Source: Atribacter laminatus
Lineage (GTDB): Bacteria; Atribacterota; Atribacteria; Atribacterales; Atribacteraceae
Length of the DNA stretch: 64,000 nt
Reading direction: 5' to 3'
NCBI RefSeq assembly: GCF_015775515.1
Contig: NZ_CP065383.1
Coordinates: 2,914,001 to 2,978,000, forward strand
Shown: one piece after another, positions 26,150 through 33,637 of the stretch
Layout: every line of letters begins with the position of its first letter
Position numbering within the stretch: the stretch's first letter is position 1
Made by a program: the position numbers and the translations under genes
The notes under the pieces: generated by a model
Told to the model about the DNA's origin: nothing
The model's input: only the letters and a program-made list of their open reading frames with translations
Databases searched by the model: none

Positions 26150-27470
26150 TTAATCGATTCTAATTCCATGAGATTGCTACATCGCTTTGCTCCTTGTAAT
26201 AACGATTAAAAGCTCCTTCTCCCTTGCCGGGAGAAGTTGAAAAACAAAATTTTAAAGTAATTTAATCTCCCCCTTTAGAAAAGGGGGTAAGGGGGGATTT
26301 GATTTTTTTTCCTGCTCCGTCATTGCAAGGAACGTCCTGTGCGACATGGCAATCTCATCGCCCCACTCTGTCATTCTGAGGAGTCCGGTGTCTTCTACCG
26401 GACGACGTGAGAATCTCATCCTTTTAATTATTTATGAAGTAAAAATCCAAAACACAATATGCTATGGCATGTCGCTACATTAATTGAGCACGATAAATTG
26501 TAGACCTTACATTTTTAAAAAGTACTTTAATGTGGTTTGCCTTATCAAACCACATTATTTATCGTCATTGCGAGGAACGAAGTGACGTGGCAATCTCTTT
26601 TAGAAAGCTTTTCTTTTATGAAATTATAAAAAGATATGCTTCTTATTTTAGAAAGTGCCACTCATAAAGACATCAATTATTTTATAGTACTTCATTTATT
26701 AATTAGGAAATGAAAATTTCATTGAGAGATTGCCACGACCTCAAAAAACGAGGTCTCGCAATGACGGATTGAGTTGATGAGATCCTCACGGCTTCAAAAC
26801 ACGAAGCCTCAGGATGACGCCTTTTTTATTCGTTCCTATATTTTCAGGACAAACCATCATGCTACTTTCTTACCAACAAATGAGAATGAAAACCCAAGAT
26901 TCGACATGCCATGGCATGTCGCTATATTAGATGAAGATCGGACGCAATACATTGTGTCCCTCCATTTTTTAATTCTTTTGAAAGGGCTTGATTTATCATA
27001 CCCGCAGGTTTTTAGGATAGAACCTCATGCTGCTTTCGCAGCACCAGATGACAATGAAAATAAGTTGCCCCCTCACCCTGGCCCTCTCCCGCCGAGGGGC
27101 GAGGGAAAAAAGAACAAAAGAATTCAGAGTTCCTTCTCCCTTGATGGGAGAAGGTGAGGATGAGGGTGAAAACCAAGAATGAGATTCCAGTTGGTTGCAC
27201 TCATTAAGATATCTATAAAAAACATACCTGTATTTTTAGGATAGAACCTCATCATGCCGCTTAGTTCGTAAGACCAGATGAGGATAAAAAATAACTATCC
27301 AGAAAACAATCTCCCCCTTTAGAAAAGGGGGTAAGGGGGGATTTGATTTTATTGAAACAAATCGAATCCCGAACTGCATTTCCCTTTAGCCAAAGGAAGA
27401 GGGCTTTTTATTATTCTACTCACCACTCCCAATTCACGACTCACGGTATTCCCAAGATTGAATTTGTAAT
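26150..27470. repeat. intergenic repeat cluster 7 (about 1.3 kb)
   Basis: There is no gene here. In order: a decayed ATTGC hairpin (about 26168-26205), a G-rich 'cccctttagaaaagggggtaagg' module (26273-26298), an ATTGC hairpin (about 26319-26355), an ATTCT/AGAAT hairpin (26366-26418), a degenerate 20-bp palindrome (about 26454-26473), and a TGGTTTG/CAAACCA hairpin (about 26533-26554). Then come ATTGC hairpins (about 26562-26594 and 26725-26766), an ATCCT/AGGAT hairpin (about 26776-26819), the 20-bp palindrome (26902-26921), the 'gctgctttcgcagcaccagatga' module (27030-27052), the CCCTCTCCC/GGGGCGAGGG module (about 27071-27105), the CTTCTCCCTTGATGGGAGAAGG module (about 27133-27155), and a second G-rich module (27311-27336). 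Short ORFs at 26774-27157 and 27012-27200 are repeat artefacts. Confidence 0.85.
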
Positions 27471-27508
27471 GATACAATACGATGGAAAAACAGGAGGGGG
27501 GAATTATT

Positions 27509-29056
27509 TTGTTCAAAACATTACTTTTTTTAATCAGTGTAATTCTGACATCCATCTCTTTTTGCCTTCCAGCTTATTGCTTTGAAGGAGCCCTGCTTCC
27601 ACCGGCTCAGGAAGAACTCACTTCTTATCAAGACGAAATTCTCCAATTCACTCTGCAACATCCTCCCGATTGGAAGCCGGTGAGCCAGGATCATCAAAAC
27701 CGTCATTTTTTAGTCTTTTTTTCTCCAATCGAGGAAAACGATGATCAACTCCAGGATAATTTAAGCTGTTCGGTTGAAAATTTAGATCAACCAGTCACTC
27801 CCAATGCCTATCTCAAAAAATCCCTGGATGCCTTCCAAAACCAAATCACCCAGCTGGCAATTGGAAATACTTTCGAGGTATCAATTGCTAACCAAAAAGC
27901 CATATCTGTTCCTTTCACTGGGATTTATCAAAACCAGCAACTTGCCTGGGTTTTAACTGTTCTGATAAAAGAGAATCAGGCTTACAGTTTTCTTTTAACT
28001 TCTGAACCACAAAAAATTGAAACCTATTGGACTCAAGCTAACCAAATCATTTCTTCCATTCGTTTTCAAGAGAAAACCACCATTCCTATTTTTCTTGCCC
28101 CTTCTACCCCACCAAAACCACCGGAAAAATCTCTCCAAATGCCGACTTTTTCAGAACTCCAGGAAAAAATACTGGTCGAGAAACCACCGATCAAACCACC
28201 GTCAGGGAAAATCCTCTACGCAAGTGAAGAACGAGGGGGAAACTTTACCATCTGTACTATGAATGCTGATGGGAGCAATCGCACTCGTCTGAGCGGTAAT
28301 CATCATACCCTGGCTTGGCAGCCATCCTGGTCGCCGAATGGACAAAAGATTGTCTTCGCTTCCTATGTTGATTTTCATTTCGAAATATACCTGATGAATG
28401 CCGATGGGAGCGGAGAAATCATGATTACCGGAGACACCGAGGAAAAAAGCTATCCGGCTTGGTCACCGGATGGGACCCGAATCATTTTTTCATCCAAACC
28501 CAGTGGCTCATCCAGCTCCGGCTTCGATCTTTTTGGTTCAACCCAGGCTCCTCTGGATAGCGAAATCTACATCATGAATGCTGATGGGAGCAATCGGACC
28601 AATATCAGTAATGATCCGAGCAACGATGTTGAACCCTCCTGGTCGCCGGATGGGAGTAAAATCGCTTTTGCCACCGACCGAGATGGGAATTATGAAATTT
28701 ACGTAATGAATGCTGATGGAACCAATCCAATTCGGATAACGGAAAACTTTTCTGATGACCACCGCCCCATGTGGTCACCGGATGGGACCAAAATTGCTTT
28801 CTCTTCCAACCGAGATGGAAACTATGAGATTTACGTGATGAATGCCGATGGAAAACAAGCTGTCAATCTAACCAAAAATGGATTTACCGATTCTGAACCG
28901 GCTTGGTCGTCGGATGGGAACTACATCCTTTTTGTCTCCAACCGGGACCGCAACGATGAAATTTACCGGATGAAAGCCGATGGAACCGAGGTCGTACGAT
29001 TAACAAATAATTCCTTTGACGACTGGTGCCCTTGCTGGCAACCTCAGGTGGAATAA
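27509..29056 (+). CDS. secreted TolB-like (PD40) beta-propeller protein with PsbP-like N-terminal domain
   Basis: This protein of about 515 residues starts from the TTG at 27509, chosen because AGGAGGGGGG lies 7 bases upstream and it begins a signal peptide (FKTLLFLISVILTSISFCLPAYC). An ATG at 27482 would precede that site. The mature protein has an N-terminal domain of about 160 residues (FTLQHPPDWKPVSQ...; PsbP/DUF1795-like), a proline-rich linker, and six PD40 blades built on the unit WSPDGTKIAFSSNRDGNYEIYVMNADG (shown in parts: WSPDGTKIAF, SNRDGNYEIY, VMNADG). Such propellers bind partners in the periplasm or outside the cell. It is followed by a related gene one base after its stop. Confidence 0.88.
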   Translation: MFKTLLFLISVILTSISFCLPAYCFEGALLPPAQEELTSYQDEILQFTLQHPPDWKPVSQDHQNRHFLVFFSPIEENDDQLQDNLSCSVENLDQPVTPNAYLKKSLDAFQNQITQLAIGNTFEVSIANQKAISVPFTGIYQNQQLAWVLTVLIKENQAYSFLLTSEPQKIETYWTQANQIISSIRFQEKTTIPIFLAPSTPPKPPEKSLQMPTFSELQEKILVEKPPIKPPSGKILYASEERGGNFTICTMNADGSNRTRLSGNHHTLAWQPSWSPNGQKIVFASYVDFHFEIYLMNADGSGEIMITGDTEEKSYPAWSPDGTRIIFSSKPSGSSSSGFDLFGSTQAPLDSEIYIMNADGSNRTNISNDPSNDVEPSWSPDGSKIAFATDRDGNYEIYVMNADGTNPIRITENFSDDHRPMWSPDGTKIAFSSNRDGNYEIYVMNADGKQAVNLTKNGFTDSEPAWSSDGNYILFVSNRDRNDEIYRMKADGTEVVRLTNNSFDDWCPCWQPQVE

Positions 29057-29057
29057 A

Positions 29058-30239
29058 ATGAAAATATTCTTCCTGGCAATAAGTATAATAATCATGGTGC
29101 TCTTTTTTTCATCAGTTCAAAGCCAATCATTAGGTCAGCTCACCCTGCCTCCTCTATCAACTCCCCCTCCACCGGTTCAACTTGCTTTGCCTCCTCTTTC
29201 ACCACCTCCGGCTGAGATGGCTGAACCTATTCCCGAAACTCAACCAAATGCAGTTCCAACCGAGAAAATCGTCTTCTCTCAAGAAGTCGACTCCAACGTT
29301 TTTCTCATTCGAGCTGTTAATATAAATACCTTTGAATCGGAAAAACTCCCTATATCTGCTCATCAATACGCCACCACCATGTGGGAACCCTGTTGGTCAC
29401 CAGATGGGAAGAAATTGGCATATGTACTCTGGTATATAACTGGTGAAATTTATTTAATAAACATCGATGATCAAACCTCTATTCGTGTCACCGAAAACGA
29501 TTTTGATGATAAAAATCCGGCTTGGTCACCGGATGGAGAACGAATTGCGTTTTCTACTAATCGAGATGGAAATTATGAAATATATCTCATGGACACAGAA
29601 GGCGGGAACCCGGTACGCCTGACTCAGAACGATACCGATGATGGTGAACCCTGTTGGTCACCCGATGGAACCAAAATCGCCTTTGCTTCCCATCGAGATG
29701 GCAACAACGATATTTTCACTATGAACGTTGATGGTTCCAATTGTAGAAATCTCACCCGAAATCCTGCCGATGATACTGACCCTGCTTGGTCGCCAGATGG
29801 AGAACGAATCGCTTTCTCTTCAAACCGGAACGGGAATTATGAAATATATCTCATGGACATCAAAGGAAACAATCAACAAAATCTCACTCATAATCCCGGT
29901 GACGATTCCGAGCCTTGTTGGTCTCCGGATGGGAAACATATCCTCTTTACTTCCAATCGAAGTGGGACTCATAACCTGTTCCTTTTAAAACTCGGACAGG
30001 AATATGCCGAACCATTTTTCCCAAAGGGATACATGGCACAAGTAGAGTATTTTCTTAAGTATTTATCAGATACAGCTCAACCAGATGATACTGTTCCTAA
30101 TGTTATTCTTACTTTTCAACAAATTCTTACCTCCGCCACCAACTTAATAACTCAATTAACAACCTACCAACTCGAATTCATCGAAAAACCCAAATACCTT
30201 ATCACTTGGCAAGCCGATTGGGTAAGAGTGAAAGAGTAA
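29058..30239 (+). CDS. secreted TolB-like (PD40) beta-propeller protein, second copy
   Basis: This 393-residue protein starts from the ATG at 29058 (MKIFFLAISIIIMVLFFSSVQSQ, signal peptide), one base after the previous stop. A longer TTG frame from 29016 would lie inside the previous gene. A proline-rich linker (LTLPPLSTPPPPVQLALPPL) leads to five PD40 blades with the same WSPDGE/TKIAFS and NRDGNYEIYLMD units. A C-terminal segment of about 80 residues has no recognised motif. The two genes arose by tandem duplication of the propeller and differ in their N-terminal domains, so they probably act together in the envelope. Confidence 0.87.
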   Translation: MKIFFLAISIIIMVLFFSSVQSQSLGQLTLPPLSTPPPPVQLALPPLSPPPAEMAEPIPETQPNAVPTEKIVFSQEVDSNVFLIRAVNINTFESEKLPISAHQYATTMWEPCWSPDGKKLAYVLWYITGEIYLINIDDQTSIRVTENDFDDKNPAWSPDGERIAFSTNRDGNYEIYLMDTEGGNPVRLTQNDTDDGEPCWSPDGTKIAFASHRDGNNDIFTMNVDGSNCRNLTRNPADDTDPAWSPDGERIAFSSNRNGNYEIYLMDIKGNNQQNLTHNPGDDSEPCWSPDGKHILFTSNRSGTHNLFLLKLGQEYAEPFFPKGYMAQVEYFLKYLSDTAQPDDTVPNVILTFQQILTSATNLITQLTTYQLEFIEKPKYLITWQADWVRVKE

Positions 30240-30249
30240 AAGAAAGCTC

Positions 30250-31010
30250 AATGCCAATGGAAACGAGGGGGATATTGACAAAAGGCACCGAGGGGGCGAA
30301 GGATAGGAAGAAATCATAAAGGATTAGATCCTCACGCCCTCACAAAGTGAGGGCTCAGGATGACGGATTAAAGGCACCCTCCTTACCGCGAAAGCGGCAC
30401 CCCTCCAAGGAGGGGAATTGTTGAATATATTCCCCCATTGAGGGGGGATTTAAGGGGGGTGTGCCTTTTCTTTTTTGTTTGATCTCTTTTTGCTAGTTTT
30501 TGGATTTTTAAGATAGACATTCATGCCACGTTGTGGCACCAGATGAGGATGAAAGTACTTACCCAAGAATCGTTTCCCCCTTTAGCAAAGGGGGTTGGGG
30601 GGATTTGAATATTTTCCTGCTCCGACATTGCGAGAAGCCCAACCGTTCTTTGGTTGGGCGACGTGGCAATCTCATTTATCCATTCTTTTATTCTGAGCAG
30701 GGTGGCGTTTTTTACCAGACATGATAAGCATCTCATTTATTCCAATTCCACACAAAATAAAAGACGACTCAAGAGATTGCCACGACCTCAAAAAACCAGG
30801 TCTCGCAATGACGACTCAAAGTTCCTTCTCCATTGATGGGAGAAGGTGAGGATGAGGGTGAAAACCAAGATTCGACATGCCATGGCATGTCGCTACATTA
30901 ATTAAAGAATGGGCGCAATTCATTATGCCCCAACAATTTTATATTCTTTTGTAGGTGCTTAATTTATCATGCCCGTATTTTTTCAGAATAGCTTTCTTCA
31001 AGGTAATATA
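30250..31010. repeat. intergenic repeat cluster 8
   Basis: The cluster has no gene. It contains an ATCCT/AGGAT hairpin (30324-30365, inner arms GCCCTCAC/GTGAGGGC), a C-rich module of the 'ggcaccc...gggggtgtgcc' type (30367-30465), a 'catgccacgttgtggcaccagatgagg' module (about 30521-30550), a G-rich module (30578-30605), an ATTGC hairpin with CCCAACC/GGTTGGG inner arms (30623-30673), a diverged ATTCT hairpin (about 30690-30736), an ATTGC hairpin (about 30771-30813), the CTCC...GGAG module, the 20-bp palindrome (30873-30892) and the 'gggcgcaattcattatgcccc' module (30911-30931). Confidence 0.85.
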
Positions 31011-31100
31011 TTGCGATCTATAATATATGTTTTTGCTTGATTTTATAAAAAATGTACTATTTACTATAATATTGAATAGAACTTTTCAGGAGGTAACCTA

Positions 31101-31340
31101 GTGAAAAGACATGAAAGGATTGAGATTAATCCGGAAATAATGTTTGGAAAGCCAGTTATCAAAGGAACCCGAATCACCGTAGAACTTATCTTGAGGAAAT
31201 TAGCCGGAGGTATGTCACCTGAAGAAATCCTTCAAGATCATCCTCATTTAAAACTTGAGAATATATTCGATGCACAAGAGTTTGCTGCTGACTATCTCAG
31301 CCAGGAAGATATTATCTTTGCCTCAGGTAACCATCTGTGA
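31101..31340 (+). CDS. DUF433 antitoxin
   Basis: The 79-residue protein starts at a GTG (31101) with AGGAGG ten bases upstream. It carries the DUF433 signature NPEIMFGKPVIKGTRITVEL and the winged helix-like block LAGGMSPEEILQDHPHL. DUF433 proteins act as antitoxins for PIN-like DUF5615 toxins. The next gene, whose start overlaps this stop by 4 bases, encodes such a partner. A TATAAT box lies near 31065. Confidence 0.92.
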   Translation: MKRHERIEINPEIMFGKPVIKGTRITVELILRKLAGGMSPEEILQDHPHLKLENIFDAQEFAADYLSQEDIIFASGNHL

Positions 31341-31693
31341 AATTTTGTGTTGATGAGTGCTGCAACATAGAATTGGTGCGACATTTACGGTTAGAAGGAC
31401 ATGATGTCCTTTATATTGCGCAATATAAGCCTGGCACCATTGATAATGAGATACTTCTCAAGGCTTTTAACGAAAAAAGGATCTTAATCACTGAAGATAA
31501 AGATTTTGGAGAGTTAGTACACCGGTTAAAGAAACCTGCCTATGGTATTGTTTTTTTACGCTTCGAAGTTCATGAGCGTCATTTGAAGTGGCCACGTTTG
31601 AAACAATTAATAGATCGATATGAAGCTAAATTGGAAGGTCATTTTGTAGTAGTAGACAATCAAAAATTTCGTTTTCGACCTTTAAAAACTTAA
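31337..31693 (+). CDS. DUF5615 PIN-like toxin
   Basis: The 118-residue protein has a PIN-like nuclease pattern: FCVDECCNIELVRHLRLEGHDV at the start (acidic residue in VDE), AFNEKRILITEDKDFGELV in the middle (acidic pair ED, D of DFG), and a C-terminal VVVDNQKFRFRPL. DUF5615 (Mut7-C-like) toxins are thought to be ribonucleases. It forms a type II toxin-antitoxin unit with the DUF433 gene. Confidence 0.92.
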   Translation: MKFCVDECCNIELVRHLRLEGHDVLYIAQYKPGTIDNEILLKAFNEKRILITEDKDFGELVHRLKKPAYGIVFLRFEVHERHLKWPRLKQLIDRYEAKLEGHFVVVDNQKFRFRPLKT

Positions 31694-31859
31694 TAATGCT
31701 TGGTACTGAATTATTTAGGTATGAATTTGATCTCCGTCTCTTGGTATTTTGGTTTATCAAAACATTAAGGGGGTTTTTTAAAAATTTACGAAAACAATCC
31801 TTCGTGCAGTTATTTAAGTCCTGACTTTTAGATACTTTTAATCTTAAGTTGAAGGTTGC

Positions 31860-32440
31860 TATCCTGTTGATCTCCTAAGATAGACGTTCCTGTAATGTCA
31901 AAACACCAGATAAGAATGAAAATATTTGTACGATAATCAATCTCCTCTCCTCCCTTTGAAAAAAAATCGAATCCCGAATCATTTCTCACAATCCAAAGGA
32001 AGAGATCTTGTTTATGGTTTTCTTATTTCCAGGTTTTACAATTCTAAATTTTTACTTCATTGACAATTCACAACTCACTTCTCACTATATTTATAGAATA
32101 GACTCTCATGCTGCTTTCGCAACAACATATAAGTATGAATATACTTATAAAAACCGTCATTGCGAGAAGCCCAACAGTTCTTTGGTTGGTCGACGTGGCA
32201 ATCTCATCCACCATCTTCGTTATTCTGAGGATTCTGGTTTCTTTTGCCGGACGACGTGAGAATCTCATCTTTTAAAATTTTATTGAAAAATATTCAAAAC
32301 ACGACATGCCATGGCATGTCGCTACATTAATTAAAGAATGGGCGCAATTCATTATGCCCCAACAATTTTATATTCTTTTGTAGGGGCTTAATTTATCATG
32401 CCAGTATTTTTTCAGAATAGACCCTCATTCTGCTTTGAGA
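31860..32440. repeat. intergenic repeat cluster 9
   Basis: The cluster has no gene. It contains a 'gacgttcctgtaatg...agatgagaatgaa' diverged module (about 31880-31925), the 'cacaactcacttctcac' repeat (about 32070-32086), an ATTGC hairpin (32155-32205, inner arm CCAAC with one paired change), an ATTCT/AGAAT hairpin (about 32218-32269), the 20-bp palindrome (32302-32321), the 'gggcgcaattcattatgcccc' module (32340-32360) and a 'taggggcttaatttatcatgcc' module (about 32381-32402). Confidence 0.8.
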
Positions 32441-32683
32441 CAACAGAAAAAAAAGATTAATCAACATAAACTGGTAAAATAATGCAATAAATTGAACATA
32501 AACAGATTTGAAGGGATTTTTTATACTAAAGCTGGATATTTAGAGGTTCAGGAAAGATGAAAACCTCACGGCTTTAAATGCCGAGAAAAACGAGGGAAAA
32601 TTGGCAAAAAACACCGAGCGGGAATGTGGTAGATTCAAAAATTTTTCAATTGTGCTAATATAAAGAAAAAAGAAAGGAAATTT

Positions 32684-32938
32684 ATGTTTATGCAATTTAT
32701 ACGAAAAGTAATTGAATCAAAGGAACTCGAAGGAATCCTTGATATCCCAGAAGAATTAAAAGGGAAAAAGATAGAACTCATTATCCTGCCAATTAATGAC
32801 GAATTGGTTTGTTCTTCTGAATACGATAAAGAAAATTGGTTTGACTCATTTTCATTGATTGGAGAAGATGAAAATGAGTCAAACCTGGATTTTGCCTTTA
32901 AACCCCAAAGCGATGTGGTCCTCAGGGATGAAAGCTGA
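32684..32938 (+). CDS. antitoxin partner of the MazF-like toxin
   Basis: The 84-residue protein opens with MQFIRKVIESKELEGILDIP and EELKGKKIELIILP, a pattern of DUF2281/AbrB-like antitoxins found beside MazF/PemK toxins (LPE.LKGK..E.I..P). The acidic second half (LIGEDENESNLDF) fits a neutralising tail. Its stop overlaps the toxin start by 11 bases. Confidence 0.8.
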   Translation: MFMQFIRKVIESKELEGILDIPEELKGKKIELIILPINDELVCSSEYDKENWFDSFSLIGEDENESNLDFAFKPQSDVVLRDES

Positions 32939-33281
32939 GTTATTAAAAAGAGGGAGCATTTGGTTAGTAGATTGGTCACCAGGAAGAGGGTCAGAACAAG
33001 AAGGTATTCGCCCTGCCCTTGTTGTACAAACAGATTTAGCCAATCAAAATCCAAAATATCCCAATGTGATTATTGTCACAATTAGTACCAAAGGGAGACC
33101 TTTGCCTTTTCACATCTCCGTAACTCCAACAGCTTTAAATGGTCTCAACCAGATATCATATATAAAATGTGAACAGATATTAACAATTTCAAAAGATCGT
33201 TTATTTAGATATTGTGGTTTTTTAGAAGCAGATATTTTAAAAAAGGTCGATGTTGCATTAAAAGGGGTATTGAACATTTAG
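32928..33281 (+). CDS. MazF/PemK-family toxin (endoribonuclease)
   Basis: The 117-residue protein starts at the ATG at 32928 (MKAELLKRGSIWLVDW); longer frames to 32859 lie inside the antitoxin gene. MazF fold features: RGSIWLVDWSPGRGSEQEGIRPALVVQ, then VIIVTISTKGRPLPFHI, and IKCEQILTISKDRLFRYCG. MazF toxins cut single-stranded RNA at short motifs. It is paired with the upstream antitoxin gene as a type II module. Confidence 0.92.
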   Translation: MKAELLKRGSIWLVDWSPGRGSEQEGIRPALVVQTDLANQNPKYPNVIIVTISTKGRPLPFHISVTPTALNGLNQISYIKCEQILTISKDRLFRYCGFLEADILKKVDVALKGVLNI

Positions 33282-33637
33282 TAAATTAATTGAGAATCCA
33301 TCTATCCCTTCAAAGCTTTTCCAAACTTAGACTATTCTAATTAATTATTCAGAAAGTTACAACAAAGCATGAAAACCTCATCCTTATAAAAAATTGTGAA
33401 CTTAGAAAAGTCCCCTCCCCTTGCCCCCTCGGCGTTTTTCGCCAATTCCCCGGCATACCCTTTACAAGGTTTTTAATTTCTTTTAATACTTTAATGCTTA
33501 ATCGGGACTTTTTTTACTAAAAATTTGTGACATTTAGAACTTGAATTAGTGCTAGTTTCCCATGGTTAGCCCGTTATCTAATTGTTAATCTATACATAAT
33601 TATAATTTTATATTTTTCCCGAGAGGAGGGATTATTC
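33282..33637. other. gene-free spacer before the surface lipoprotein
   Basis: The stretch is AT-rich and holds only a C-rich fragment (about 33410-33465) similar to other C-rich repeats. A ribosome binding site CGAGAGGAGGG at 33619-33629 belongs to the next gene. TTGTTA and TATAAT words occur near 33580-33607 but their spacing (13) is too short, so no promoter can be assigned. Confidence 0.5.

Noticed and set aside
26774-27157. 127-aa plus-strand ORF
   Set aside because: It is composed of concatenated repeat modules; the same peptides recur at other repeat clusters (for example 54938-55129).
30533-30836. Overlapping short ORFs in both strands
   Set aside because: Repeat cluster 8 explains the open frames.
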